Origin: Methylococcales bacterium
GTDB lineage: Bacteria > Pseudomonadota > Gammaproteobacteria > Methylococcales > Methylomonadaceae
NCBI GenBank assembly: GCA_028712795.1
Contig: JAQTPT010000013.1
Coordinates: forward strand, 1 to 64,000
Length of the DNA stretch: 64,000 nucleotides
Reading direction: 5' to 3'
Both the position numbers and the translations under genes were made by a program. The notes beneath the pieces were generated by a model, which saw nothing but the letters and a program-made list of their open reading frames with translations, did no database searches and was not told the DNA's origin. Shown here piece after piece: positions 18,799 through 28,380 of the stretch (its first letter is position 1; each line of letters begins with the position of its first letter).

Positions 18799-19296
18799 CT
18801 ATTTAATCAGGGCATGAATTTTATTGGCAAGCGATCTGACGCCTCGTTTTGTGACTTTTTCGTGATTGCCCTTAAGTTCGATGTCATAGCTTGCGGCCAG
18901 GGTTTGGGTCTTTACATTAATCACATGCGACATCAAATATGAAAACAAAAAGCTGGGTTTGCTGTGCTGACTGACGATAATCCAATCGGCGCCATATTGC
19001 TCACCCAGCTTGGCTGCAAGATCATTAAAACGAAACAGATAACCGAAGCTTGAATTGGCGGTTGCTTGAGCAACAGCGTTTATGTGAATAATTTCGTAGT
19101 TGCCGGTCTCGGTTATCGCTTGCTCCAACAGGGGGCTAATGGATGCTGTGCGCACTAGTTCCTGCGGCGTATTGGGCAGCGAAGTGATATCATTCAGCTC
19201 AAAATTTAAGACGGCTATGCGTGGAGCGGTATATCCGATGTTGCTTGACAGCAGCATGATAGACAGGAAGATTTCCGTTGATCTTAATCGGTTCAT
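18799..19296 (-). CDS. Exported DUF2380/DUF3280-like protein
   Basis: This 165-residue protein begins with a signal peptide (residues 1-23, IFLSIMLLSSNIGYTA). It continues with RIAVLNFELNDITSLP, the pattern that opens DUF2380/DUF3280 domains. Later segments NYEIIHIN and GADWIIVSQHSKPSFLFSYL fit the same family, whose fold resembles periplasmic TolB-N-like or CsgG-like domains. The function is unknown. From memory, similar genes occur near methanol-oxidation genes in methylotrophs; I could not check this. A cupin-like gene lies 30 bases upstream on the same strand, so the two probably form an operon. Confidence 0.78.
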   Translation of the reverse strand: MNRLRSTEIFLSIMLLSSNIGYTAPRIAVLNFELNDITSLPNTPQELVRTASISPLLEQAITETGNYEIIHINAVAQATANSSFGYLFRFNDLAAKLGEQYGADWIIVSQHSKPSFLFSYLMSHVINVKTQTLAASYDIELKGNHEKVTKRGVRSLANKIHALIK

Positions 19297-19326
19297 GGCG
19301 TTTCTCTCAAAGGGTGTAAACAGCTA

Positions 19327-19758
19327 CTATGCTAGGTTTTTGTTCAAATTGATAAAGTCTTCAAACCCTAATGTGGCAATGATGTTCAATTCATCGTCAA
19401 GAATCTCATAAAGCACGCCATTGTTACCGCGAATGCTGAAATAGACGATCGCATCCACATCACCTCCGCCTTCCCGATGTGGATCATCACTGGGTAGAGT
19501 GGTAGTATAACTGCCAACAGCCCTGACTTCCTTCAGTCTTCCGTCTGCTTCATACAGGCGATGCTCGCCTTGGATAACAAACGTTTTGTTAAGTGCCTTA
19601 TGCCTGTGCAGGACAATCTTCTGATGTGCAGCAAACTTAAAAATCACGTCAATGATTTTGTTGTGTTCATCAATATCAAGAATTGAATAAAGCAAATGCT
19701 CGAAATTCCCTAAGGTTTGCCATTTGATATTAACGTCGTAAAAATTGTGATGTGCCAT
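19327..19758 (-). CDS. Small cupin-like protein
   Basis: This 143-residue cytosolic protein lacks a signal peptide. The central part, HRHKALNKTFVIQGEHRLYE, has the spacing of a cupin beta-barrel with two candidate metal-binding histidines, like ChrR-type cupin or oxygen-sensing regulators. The C-terminal half continues with acidic segments (DIDEHN and EILDDELN elsewhere in the chain). The ATG has a moderate AAGGGA ribosome site. It is encoded just upstream of the exported DUF2380-like protein and divergently from the sensor kinase gene. Its role is unknown; the cupin assignment rests on one motif and overall length. Confidence 0.7.
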   Translation of the reverse strand: MAHHNFYDVNIKWQTLGNFEHLLYSILDIDEHNKIIDVIFKFAAHQKIVLHRHKALNKTFVIQGEHRLYEADGRLKEVRAVGSYTTTLPSDDPHREGGGDVDAIVYFSIRGNNGVLYEILDDELNIIATLGFEDFINLNKNLA

Positions 19759-19961
19759 AAATTTATCCCTTCGTTGTAGGTATTTAGGTGTAAAAAAACA
19801 GTTTTTTCATTACTTGCCCTGGCAAGAGGATTGCCCTAAAGCTTGAGGTTAAAAGTTTATGGAATTATTACTGTACCGTAAGCCGATATTTGCCCGCAGA
19901 GAACGGGCAATTTGCCCGCGTTTGAGGCGGCGGCTATTCAAAGCCTTTAACGCCTCTTATA

Positions 19962-21353
19962 ATGCAGTCACCGCTGTCTAATCCGGCTACCATGAATCTG
20001 CAATTACATTTATTGTCCCGTATCACAATCGTCGCGCTGATGTGTCTGATAGCCGCCACAGCCTATGTGCTGTACCACAGCGGTCGGCAAGCCAGACAGG
20101 CGGCACAAATCACTGCCGATTCACTGGGTAAGCAACTGGAGATGCAACTTTTTCGCATCAATGCTGGAGTTGGTCAAGTTAATCAGTTTCCCGATTTTGA
20201 TCTATGGAAACAGACTGCGAATACGCCTGGGGTCTGTATTCGCTTTGTATCAGCTGAAAATGCTATTGAGCGTCGTCTTTGCAACGGCACTAAATTAGTC
20301 GACCAAAACTGGCCTGAAAGTTTCGAGATCCTTTACCGTTGCTTGTTAAATCCCGGTTTTGATATCACTCGACCGATTGCATTTAATGGCCGGGTTTATG
20401 GTTTACTGACGGTTACCCCGAATGCCGAGATGGAAATTGCCCAGACTTGGGGAAATATCCGCAGCTTGCTGGGACTGTCTGCCATGACCGTTTTGGCCGT
20501 TTGCTTGCTGGTATTTCTGAGCATAAGCCGTGCCTTGCGGCCGGCCCGAATCATCGTCGCCGGACTGGAGAGTATGGAAAAAGGCAATTTAGCGAAGCGC
20601 ATGCCGTCGTTCGAGCTGATTGAATGGCAGCGTACCGCGGCGGCAATCAACCAACTGGCGGCAAGTCAGCAACAATTGCTTGCCGAACGTCAAAAACTGG
20701 CCGTAAAGCTGATTAATCTTCAGGAGGAAGAACGCCGTTTTCTGGCCAGGGAACTGCACGACGAATTCGGTCAATGCCTGGCGGCGATCAACGCCGTTGC
20801 TGCATCCATCGCGCAAACGGCAAAACAACAGTGCCCCGCCTTGGTCGGTGATGCTGATCATATCAGACGGATTACCCAGCATATGCTGGATAATGTGCGT
20901 GATCTTTTGAAGCGTTTGCGACCGGCCGAGCTCGACGAACTTGGGCTTGCGGCCAGCCTGAACAGTTTGGTAACCGGGTGGAATGCACGCAGCGCAGGTA
21001 AAAGCCGTTATCAACTGGACATCGTCGGCGATTGCACCTTGCTGCCGGAGTCGCTGACGGTCACGCTGTTCCGGATTACCCAGGAATGCCTGACCAATAT
21101 CGCTAAACATTCGGCGGCTGCGAACGCAAATATTACCCTCGCTATCAACTCAGATGCGGTCACCTTGACTGTGGAAGATGACGGCAGCGCCACCAAACTG
21201 CTCTTTACCGGCAACTCCGGTATCGGCCTGCTCGGCATTCGCGAGCGCGTTACTGCGCTGAATGGGCAACTGACCTTAGCTATTGTCCAGCCCCACGGCT
21301 TGAGGATTGAAGTCAGGCTGCCAATTATTTCCATCACTGAGCCACAGGCATGA
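19962..21353 (+). CDS. MoxY/MxaY-type sensor histidine kinase
   Basis: This 463-residue membrane kinase has two transmembrane helices, at about residues 23-41 and 168-188. They flank a periplasmic domain of the LapD/MoxY N-terminal type (about 42-165). A HAMP linker (about 188-240), a HisKA_3 dimerisation segment with FLARELHDEFGQ and phospho-acceptor His266, and a C-terminal HATPase domain (VEDDG, GIGLLGIRERV) follow. An alternative ATG at 19992 removes ten residues. It overlaps the regulator gene by four bases. MxaY in Methylotuvimicrobium is reported to control the lanthanide-dependent methanol dehydrogenase switch. Orthology here is a hypothesis. Confidence 0.9.
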   Translation: MQSPLSNPATMNLQLHLLSRITIVALMCLIAATAYVLYHSGRQARQAAQITADSLGKQLEMQLFRINAGVGQVNQFPDFDLWKQTANTPGVCIRFVSAENAIERRLCNGTKLVDQNWPESFEILYRCLLNPGFDITRPIAFNGRVYGLLTVTPNAEMEIAQTWGNIRSLLGLSAMTVLAVCLLVFLSISRALRPARIIVAGLESMEKGNLAKRMPSFELIEWQRTAAAINQLAASQQQLLAERQKLAVKLINLQEEERRFLARELHDEFGQCLAAINAVAASIAQTAKQQCPALVGDADHIRRITQHMLDNVRDLLKRLRPAELDELGLAASLNSLVTGWNARSAGKSRYQLDIVGDCTLLPESLTVTLFRITQECLTNIAKHSAAANANITLAINSDAVTLTVEDDGSATKLLFTGNSGIGLLGIRERVTALNGQLTLAIVQPHGLRIEVRLPIISITEPQA

Positions 21354-22060
21354 ACGCTATGTCAACTATCAGAATTTTGCTTGTTGACGATCACGCTATC
21401 GTCCGCGAAGGTTATCTATCGCTGCTGGCAAAACAGCCCGGCTTGCAAGTGGTTGCCGAAGCGGCAGACGGAACCCAGGCTTATCAGCTTTTTAAGGAAT
21501 GTAACCCTGACGTGGTGATTACAGACCTTTCCCTTCCTGGAATCAGTGGACTTGAACTTATTTCCCGCATCAAGCAACGTGAGGCGAACGCGAAGATCCT
21601 CGTATTCAGCATGTATCAAAATCCAAGCTTTGCTGTTCAGGCCAGTCGCGCGGGCGCCTTGGGCTATATTACCAAGAGCAGTCCGCCTGAGCAGTTGCTG
21701 CGTGCGATCCGCGAGGTTTATTGCGGACGCCACACCCTCAGCGCCGACATGGCTCAAGCGTTGGCTCTGGAAAAGCTCGGAAATGAACAGACGGCATTGG
21801 AAACATTGACTGTGCGGGAATTTGAAATTCTGCGTCTGCTGGTCGAGGCACGAACGACTGAGGATATTGCGCAAACCCTCAACATCAGCCCGAAAACCGT
21901 CAGCAATTCCCATTATTTAATTAAACGCAAACTCGGCGTTGCCAGTGATATAGAGCTGACACGGCTGGCACTCAAGTTAAATGTCATTAACCTTTTGGAT
22001 CTATCTTCTCCAGTCGCTCTCACCATTGAATCTTACGAATGCCCTTCCAATCAAGCATAG
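21350..22060 (+). CDS. NarL/LuxR-type response regulator (MxaB-like)
   Basis: This 236-residue regulator has a receiver domain with the acidic pair Asp13-Asp14, phospho-acceptor Asp59 (VVITDLSLPG) and the conserved lysine in GYITKSS. A LuxR-type helix-turn-helix follows (LTVREFEILRLLVEARTTED, then ISPKTVSNSHYLIKRKLG). It starts inside the last codons of the kinase gene (ATGA overlap), so the kinase is its evident partner. An internal ATG three codons in is also possible. Relatives named MxaB activate methanol oxidation genes in type I methanotrophs; specificity here is inferred from the kinase type. Confidence 0.92.
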   Translation: MNAMSTIRILLVDDHAIVREGYLSLLAKQPGLQVVAEAADGTQAYQLFKECNPDVVITDLSLPGISGLELISRIKQREANAKILVFSMYQNPSFAVQASRAGALGYITKSSPPEQLLRAIREVYCGRHTLSADMAQALALEKLGNEQTALETLTVREFEILRLLVEARTTEDIAQTLNISPKTVSNSHYLIKRKLGVASDIELTRLALKLNVINLLDLSSPVALTIESYECPSNQA

Positions 22061-22080
22061 AGATACGATTTGTCAGGTTT

Positions 22081-23544
22081 CTACTTGATTAAAAACAAAC
22101 TTGCCAAACCCAGAAAAATAAAGAATCCCATTGAGTCTGTGACAGCCGTCAGGATAACGCTGGTGCCCACTGCGGGGTCTTTACCGAATTTATGCCGTAA
22201 CAGGGGAATACCGAGACCGACCACTACGGCAACCAGCAGATTAATGAGCATAGCGGTAGCCATTACGGCGGACAGGGCTATGTCCCGATAAAGCAGCAAG
22301 CTCAGCAGGCCCATAATAAACCCGATAAAAACACCGTTGATAACCGCAAGAGTGAGTTCTTTTTTTATCAAGCGATGGATATTGCTTGGGGTGATTTGCC
22401 CCAATGCCAGTGACCGGATAATCAGCATGCTGGTTTGGTTGCCGGTATTGCCGCCCATGGCTGCAATAATCGGCATTAATGACGCCAGCGCAACCAGTTG
22501 CAAAATAATATCTTCAAATACGCCAATAATGCGCGTCGAGGCGAAGGCTGTGCCAATATTAATTAATAACCAACCCCAGCGGTTTCTTGCGCTTTTCCAG
22601 ACACTGGAAAACAAGTCTTCTTCTTCCCCGACACCGGCCTGAATAAGCAGGTCTTCATTCGTTTTTTCGCGGATAAAATCCAGTATATTATCGACACAAA
22701 GCCGTCCCTGGAGTTTACCCTCTTTATCAATGACTGGTGCTGATATTAAGTCATAACGTTCAAACGCCCGTGCCGCTTCGGCGGCTTCCTGATCAACCTG
22801 AAACCAGACAAAATCAGTCACCATCACATCGGCAACCTGTTGAGACGGAAGATGCGTCAATAGCCGCTGCAATGGCAATATGCCCTGCACTTTATCGTAC
22901 TGATCAACGACAAATAATTTATCAGTGTGGCTGGGTAATTTGCCCAGTTTACGGATGTAGGCAACGATCGCTTTTAAATTAAGATCAGCTCGTATCGTAA
23001 TCATGCCAAAGTCCATCAGCGCGCCGACCTGACTTTCCTGATAGGATAGAATGGCATTTAGATGCTTGCGCTCCTTGCTATTCAAAGACCTGAGAATCTT
23101 CAGCATAGTCCGCTTGGGGAGATCTGCTGCAAGGTCGGCTATTTCATCGGTATTTAATTTGCCGGCGACGGTTGCCAGCTCTTCTGCTTCCATGCCTGAA
23201 ATGAGCGTTTGCCGAACTGCGTCGGATACTTCCAGCAACACTTGTCCTTCATGTTGGGTTTTAATCGCAGCCCATGCCGTCTGGCGCTGATCCAGGGGCA
23301 ACGATTCGAGAATAAAGGCGATGTCTGCTGGATGTAAAAGCGCGAATTTTTCCTGAAGACGGGCTTGATGCTGATTTTGCAACATCGCCTGAACCAGTTC
23401 GTGATTGGCTCCAACCCCCCTTTGGACCAGCGATTTTTCCAGTTGCTGTTTGTCCAAAAGTGTAATGACTTCCTGCAATTGATCTCCCAGGAACTGTGTC
23501 GAATTATTTTTTTCAGAAGATTGCATAGTACACTGTTCTAACAA
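22081..23544 (-). CDS. mgtE: Magnesium transporter MgtE
   Basis: This 487-residue Mg2+ channel has an N-terminal helical superfamily domain (about 30-155) and two CBS domains (about 160-285) that sense cytosolic Mg2+. A C-terminal membrane domain of five helices contains the family signature GGNTGNQTSMLIIRSLALGQ. Length and order are canonical. The gene converges with the response regulator, with 20 bases between stops. No magnesium riboswitch-like structure was apparent upstream by eye. Confidence 0.95.
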   Translation of the reverse strand: MLEQCTMQSSEKNNSTQFLGDQLQEVITLLDKQQLEKSLVQRGVGANHELVQAMLQNQHQARLQEKFALLHPADIAFILESLPLDQRQTAWAAIKTQHEGQVLLEVSDAVRQTLISGMEAEELATVAGKLNTDEIADLAADLPKRTMLKILRSLNSKERKHLNAILSYQESQVGALMDFGMITIRADLNLKAIVAYIRKLGKLPSHTDKLFVVDQYDKVQGILPLQRLLTHLPSQQVADVMVTDFVWFQVDQEAAEAARAFERYDLISAPVIDKEGKLQGRLCVDNILDFIREKTNEDLLIQAGVGEEEDLFSSVWKSARNRWGWLLINIGTAFASTRIIGVFEDIILQLVALASLMPIIAAMGGNTGNQTSMLIIRSLALGQITPSNIHRLIKKELTLAVINGVFIGFIMGLLSLLLYRDIALSAVMATAMLINLLVAVVVGLGIPLLRHKFGKDPAVGTSVILTAVTDSMGFFIFLGLASLFLIK

Positions 23545-24428
23545 ATTGCGGTTTTAAGGGATTTAATAAGATTCGCTTAAACCCTATATTAAAGGGCTTG
23601 CAGGGGTTTTATTGTCAAAAGCGGTTTAACTTGATTCGTTGGCATACCGCCACATTATAAGGTATATATAACGGCATACTAAAAAACAATCTGGATATGT
23701 ACCGTCATACCCCTATCAGATATCACCCTAAAGAACTCAAAGCCCAAGCTGGATAAGAATTATAAGCTACCCGATGAAAAAGGCTTATATTTACTGGTGC
23801 ATATAAATGGTGATAAATATTTCAGATTTGATTACCGGTTCATTAAAAAACGCATGACTTTAGCATTAGGTGCCTACCCGGATACCTGAGCCGCGACCAT
23901 GACTTTAACCCGGTGCCCATCCCAAACGCTTGTCCCGTTTTTACTGGCCAGAATTGGCAGGACTTCATGCAAGCGTTTCAGGAATTTCTAAAGCTGATTG
24001 ATATTAAACAGCAATCGGGAAAGTTGACCGGCTGCATACAGCCATATCGCGTTCACTCGGCACGATTGATTGTAAAGGTCAGAATTCGATCTAAAATTGC
24101 CTTTGGCAACAATTATTAGAATGACTGAAGGGGTTGCAAGCCTGTCATTCAGTTTTGTATTTTGAAACAAGATAAATGGTGGTTGAATTCTCCAGCGAAT
24201 AGTGCGAAAAATTCCTGTAAATAGACTGAAAAGATTAGGTGATTTGTTTGTTGGTTAATCTGAAATTTTTATGATCGATCTTTAACATCAGGAGGGCATC
24301 GTTTCTCTGTTTGTCCCTATAACAGACACGATTATCATTTTAATCATTGTCGTGATAGCATTTACATTGAACGGCCCATTAAACCCGCTTTAGCTTCATA
24401 AGAGCCTTTATTATTAAGATGAAAACTT
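23545..24428. other. Intergenic region with an integrase remnant
   Basis: The 880 bases between mgtE and the ABC operon hold the mgtE upstream region, the integrase scrap at 23707-23889 and a short open frame (23913-24119) that I do not consider a gene. An imperfect hairpin follows near 24119-24150 (GAATGAC with GTCATTC). The last 130 bases probably carry the promoter of the transporter operon. No tRNA that could have been an attachment site is visible. Confidence 0.6.
23707..23889 (+). pseudogene. P4-type tyrosine integrase N-terminal remnant
   Basis: The frame reads PLSDITLKNSKPK, then YKLPDEKGLYLLVHINGDKY and FRFDYRF...MTLALGAYPDT before a TGA at 23887-23889. This is the Arm-type DNA-binding (DUF4102) start of P4-like phage or island integrases. 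The position expected for the ATG is ATA (23707-23709). The 300-residue catalytic part is absent. It marks a former integrated element. Confidence 0.82.
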
Positions 24429-25604
24429 ATGCGTAAAACAATCTCCCTGGCTCCGTTATTCGTAGTGATAACAACGCTCTTGTTGGCCAGTTGCGGCGAC
24501 CCCACCAACAAAAAGGACACCATTAAAGTTGGACTGATTGTTGAACTGACCGGCGATATGCCGGCAGTCGGCGCCTCCTCCAGAAACGCCGCTCAATTGG
24601 CGGTGAGTGAGATTAACGCTGCTGGAGGAATCGCTATCAGTGGGAAGCCTCACCAGGTTGAACTCATCATCGAAGATAACGCCTCCAAGGCGGATCAATC
24701 AGTAGCCGCAGCCAACAAGCTTATCAGCCAGGACAATGTAGTCGCCATTGTAGGTCCCAATGCTAGTCTTGGCGCCATTCCGGCCGCCGAGATCGCCGAA
24801 TACAACAAGACCCTTCTGATCACTCCCTGGTCCACTAACCCAAAAACAACCCTTGACACCAGTAGCGGCAAGCCTAAGCGCTACGTGTTTCGCGCCTGTT
24901 ATACCGACCCGTTCGAAGGCCGCGTATTAGCCCGATTCGTGATCGATAAGCTTGGCGCAAAGAAAGCAGCCGTGCTTTATGATGTGGCCTCCGAGGCACC
25001 CAAAAGCCAGGCTGATCAATTCCGTCAAACTTTCACGGAATTAGGCGGTCAGACCGTAGCCTTCGAGACCTATACCACCGGTGATCGTGATTTCTCTGCC
25101 CAACTTACCAAGATCAAGAGTACAGGCCCCGACATAGTCTTCCTGCCCGCCTACTACAATGATGTGGGTCTGATAGCCCAGCAGGCGCGCCGTGCTGGTA
25201 TCAATCAACCGTTGGTCGGTTCTGACGCCTGGAGCAGCCCGGAGTTGATCAAGCTCTCGGGTGGGGGAGTGGAAGGAGATTATTTTGCCAATCACTATGC
25301 AACCGATATCGCTACGCCAACCGCAAAAAAATTCATCGCCGCTTATGGTAATAAGTACAGCAATACCCCGGACGATGTGGCTGCTCTTACCTATGACGCC
25401 ATGGGGCTGTTGTTCGAAGCACTAAAAAAATCTCCCACGCTCGACCGCATTGCAGTTCGCGATGCCATGTCCGCAATTTCTGATTACAACGGTGTAACGG
25501 GTACTATCAAGTTTACCACCGATTCCGGTGACCCTGTAAAAAGCGCTGTTATCATGCAGGTTAAGGGAGACAAATTCGTTTGGGTGATGAACGCAGCACC
25601 ATGA
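24429..25604 (+). CDS. livK: Branched-chain amino-acid-type ABC transporter substrate-binding lipoprotein
   Basis: This 391-residue periplasmic binding protein has a lipoprotein signal (TLLLASC, lipidated Cys22). It belongs to the type I periplasmic-binding fold (Peripla_BP_6): IKVGLIVELTGDMPAVG near residue 33 and VVAIVGPNASLGAIP at about 105. It is the first gene of a five-gene set of binding protein, two permeases and two ATPases. The ligand is not fixed by sequence: branched-chain amino acids, urea or short amides are all possible. The symbol is given by family. Confidence 0.92.
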   Translation: MRKTISLAPLFVVITTLLLASCGDPTNKKDTIKVGLIVELTGDMPAVGASSRNAAQLAVSEINAAGGIAISGKPHQVELIIEDNASKADQSVAAANKLISQDNVVAIVGPNASLGAIPAAEIAEYNKTLLITPWSTNPKTTLDTSSGKPKRYVFRACYTDPFEGRVLARFVIDKLGAKKAAVLYDVASEAPKSQADQFRQTFTELGGQTVAFETYTTGDRDFSAQLTKIKSTGPDIVFLPAYYNDVGLIAQQARRAGINQPLVGSDAWSSPELIKLSGGGVEGDYFANHYATDIATPTAKKFIAAYGNKYSNTPDDVAALTYDAMGLLFEALKKSPTLDRIAVRDAMSAISDYNGVTGTIKFTTDSGDPVKSAVIMQVKGDKFVWVMNAAP

Positions 25605-25641
25605 AGAAGCTAGCCAATCAACTACTGGGAGGATCAAAGCG

Positions 25642-26529
25642 TTGAGCGATGAGGTTGTTTACTGGCTTCAACAGACTTTGAACGCCCTGCAGTTGGGCAG
25701 CATTTACGCCTTGATCGCCTTGGGATATACCATGGTTTATGGGATCCTGACCATGATCAACTTTGCTCACGGCGATGTGTTCATGATCGGCGCTTTTTTC
25801 TGTTTCCTGTTATCGAGCATGCTGGGGTTGACTTTCGCGCCAACCTTGCTGTTGACTATGCTGGGCACTGCACTGCTGGGGGTTGTCATCGAGCGGCTCG
25901 CCTATAAACCTCTGCGTCAGGCGCCCCGAGTCTCGGCCATCATTACCGCGCTGGGAGTAGGATTGTTCCTGGAAAATTTCACCTTGGCGCTGTCACCCTA
26001 TCCAAAACATATCCCAATGTTGTTGGAGAACGTAACCTGGAATCTGCACGGAATCTCGCTTTCATCGATTCAGGCCGTTATCATCTCCTTATCGCTGGGA
26101 TTGATGTTATTGCTGGATTACATAGTACACCGCACATCGATCGGTATGGCAATGCGCGCCATCTCCTGGGACAAAACTTATGTGCCACTCATGGGCATCC
26201 CGGTCGATTTGATCATCTCCATCACATTTGCCATCGGCGCTGGCCTGGCTGGGGCGGCGGGAACGATGTACGCCTTGGCCTATCCGGTGATTGATCCTTA
26301 TATGGGCATAACGGTGGGTTGGAAAGCTTTTATTTGCGCAGTCGTAGGCGGTATCGGCAACATCCGGGGCGCGATGGTGGGCGCGTTCATTCTGGGCGGG
26401 GTGGAGATCATGGTCGTGGCTTTCTTTCCCTCAACATACCGGGATTTTGTCGCCTTCACCCTGTTAATGCTGTTGATTGTCATCCGGCCCTACGGAATTC
26501 TTGGTAAACCACGAATCCAAAAAGTATGA
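25642..26529 (+). CDS. livH: Branched-chain amino-acid-type ABC permease LivH
   Basis: This 295-residue permease has about eight transmembrane helices and the family-typical opening QTLNALQLGSIYALIALGYT plus INFAHGDVFM. The C-terminal GGIGNIRGAMVGAFILGGVE is the ATPase-contact region. The start codon is TTG, preceded by a GGGAGG ribosome site 8-10 bases upstream. It overlaps the next permease gene by four bases. It forms the membrane channel with LivM. Confidence 0.93.
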   Translation: MSDEVVYWLQQTLNALQLGSIYALIALGYTMVYGILTMINFAHGDVFMIGAFFCFLLSSMLGLTFAPTLLLTMLGTALLGVVIERLAYKPLRQAPRVSAIITALGVGLFLENFTLALSPYPKHIPMLLENVTWNLHGISLSSIQAVIISLSLGLMLLLDYIVHRTSIGMAMRAISWDKTYVPLMGIPVDLIISITFAIGAGLAGAAGTMYALAYPVIDPYMGITVGWKAFICAVVGGIGNIRGAMVGAFILGGVEIMVVAFFPSTYRDFVAFTLLMLLIVIRPYGILGKPRIQKV

Positions 26530-27632
26530 TCGCCTTGATGAGAGAACAATGGGATTTGTTGCTGGAAAATCGCTGGCTCGTTCCGATTCTATTGGTAATA
26601 GGATTCGGTCTTGCCTTCGCTATCCCGGAATACAATCTTCTCAGCGTGTACGTGCAACTGATATTAATGTACGCTGGAATCAATATCATCCTGGCTGTCA
26701 GCCTGAACCTGGTGAATGGTTACATGGGCGAGTTTTCCTTGGCCCACGCCGGCTTTATGGCGGTGGGAGCCTATACCGCCGTGTTGTTGACAATGAAAGT
26801 ATTCCCAGTAGCCGGCTTTCCGTTTTTGTTCCCTTGCGCAGTTTTTGCCGGTGGCCTGGCTGCTGCGCTGCTGGGCATAATCGTGGCCATTCCCTCGTTT
26901 AAGGTTCGTGGTGACTATCTGGCCATTATTACCTTGGCCTTCCTGATGATCGTCAAATCTTTGATCGAGAATATCGACTTCATCGGTGGACCCCGTGGTA
27001 TTTCCGGCATTATGAAACTAACCACCCTACCTTGGGTGTTCTTCTGGACTGTGGCGTTGGTTTGGATGGTCCGCAATTTTATCTATTCCAAATACGGCCG
27101 CGGCGTACTATCGATACGCGAGGATGAAATCGCCAGTGACCTGATGAGCGTCAACACCCGGCACGTTAAATTTTTCGCCTTCATGCTATCGTCTTTCTGC
27201 GCCGGTATCGCTGGAGCGCTGTTTGCTCATCTGTTGCAATTCATCAGTCCGCGGATTTTTGATATCACAAAGTCCACTGACATATTGATCATGGTCTACT
27301 TGGGCGGCATCGCATCGATAGGAGGATCCATTCTGGGTGCGACCCTTTTTACTGTTTTGCTAGAGCTGTTGCGGCCATCGACCATGGCAGCCTTGTTGTC
27401 ATGGTTGCCGTCATTTGTATTTGAACCGCTAAACGAACACTTTATAAGTCACTTGGGCGTATGGCGAATGGTGATTATGCCATTGGCACTGATTCTGGTC
27501 ATGCTTTACTGGCCCCGTGGAATCATGGGTTTACGGGAGTTTCGTGGATTCATTCCCAGACGTGACCGGGAAGCTCATCATTACATTAACCCGCAGGGAG
27601 AAGAGCCCGATGGCGCTACTGACCGCCGCTAA
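26526..27632 (+). CDS. livM: Branched-chain amino-acid-type ABC permease LivM
   Basis: This 368-residue second permease subunit has about nine to ten hydrophobic helices. Family motifs include AVSLNLVNGYMGEFSLAHAG, RGDYLAIITLAF and SIGGSILGA. The highly polar tail (FIPRRDREAHHYINPQGEEP) extends past the last helix and overlaps the start of the LivG gene by 23 bases. It starts inside the last codons of livH. It is translationally coupled in a compact operon. Confidence 0.93.
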   Translation: MIALMREQWDLLLENRWLVPILLVIGFGLAFAIPEYNLLSVYVQLILMYAGINIILAVSLNLVNGYMGEFSLAHAGFMAVGAYTAVLLTMKVFPVAGFPFLFPCAVFAGGLAAALLGIIVAIPSFKVRGDYLAIITLAFLMIVKSLIENIDFIGGPRGISGIMKLTTLPWVFFWTVALVWMVRNFIYSKYGRGVLSIREDEIASDLMSVNTRHVKFFAFMLSSFCAGIAGALFAHLLQFISPRIFDITKSTDILIMVYLGGIASIGGSILGATLFTVLLELLRPSTMAALLSWLPSFVFEPLNEHFISHLGVWRMVIMPLALILVMLYWPRGIMGLREFRGFIPRRDREAHHYINPQGEEPDGATDRR

Positions 27633-28380
27633 AGTGGGGCATCAGTTCGGTGGATTATGCGCGGTTGCCGATTTTAATCTGGAACTGCACCACGGCGATC
27701 TGATGGCCGTCATTGGGCCCAATGGGGCTGGAAAAACCACGGTCTTCAACTTGATCACCGGAGTTTACCGGGCCACTGAAGGCAGTATCTGTTTCAAAGG
27801 CACCGAACTTGTGGGCAAAAACCCCAATCAGATTGCTGCCCTGCATATCGGACGCACTTTCCAGAATATCCGGCTGTTCCGTGATTTGTCAGTACTGGAT
27901 AACGTGCGTATTGCTCATCATGCCCAGATCAACTACACCCCGTTGGAGGGATTGCTGCATTTAGGCCGCTATCGCCGCGAAGAACAGCGCATCATCGATA
28001 ATTCCCGACTGCTGCTAGCCATCTTCAAGTTAGAGCATCTAGCCGGGGAAACAGCAAAGAACCTACCCTACGGCTTGCAGAGGCGGCTTGAAATTGCCCG
28101 GGCACTGGCTATCTCGCCGGAACTTCTGTTGCTTGACGAGCCGGCTGCGGGGATGAACCCAAACGAAATTGATCAATTGATGGCCTTAATCCAGTGGATT
28201 CGTCAGGAATTTAAACTGACCATTCTGCTGATTGAGCATCAGATGAAGCTGGTCATGGGTATTTGCGAACGCATCAAGGTCCTCGATTTTGGCGTAACCT
28301 TGGCCGAAGGGCCGCCGAAAATGATCCAGAATCATCCCAAAGTATTGGAAGCGTATTTAGGCGAGATTCCAGACGGATGA
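27610..28380 (+). CDS. livG: Branched-chain amino-acid-type ABC ATPase LivG
   Basis: This 256-residue ATPase has Walker A GPNGAGKTT, Q-loop region TFQNIRLF, signature LPYGLQRRLEIAR, Walker B LLLLDEPAAGMN and H-loop IEHQM. I place the start at the ATG at 27610 (MALLTAAKVGHQFGG), which has a GGGAGAAG ribosome site and gives the normal LivG length. Longer in-frame extensions are unlikely because they are only the livM tail in another frame. It shares ATGA with livF. Confidence 0.94.
   Translation: MALLTAAKVGHQFGGLCAVADFNLELHHGDLMAVIGPNGAGKTTVFNLITGVYRATEGSICFKGTELVGKNPNQIAALHIGRTFQNIRLFRDLSVLDNVRIAHHAQINYTPLEGLLHLGRYRREEQRIIDNSRLLLAIFKLEHLAGETAKNLPYGLQRRLEIARALAISPELLLLDEPAAGMNPNEIDQLMALIQWIRQEFKLTILLIEHQMKLVMGICERIKVLDFGVTLAEGPPKMIQNHPKVLEAYLGEIPDG

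Noticed and set aside
23913-24119. 68-residue plus-strand open frame after the integrase scrap
   Set aside because: No family match, no ribosome site; could be integrase debris in another frame but I could not show it.
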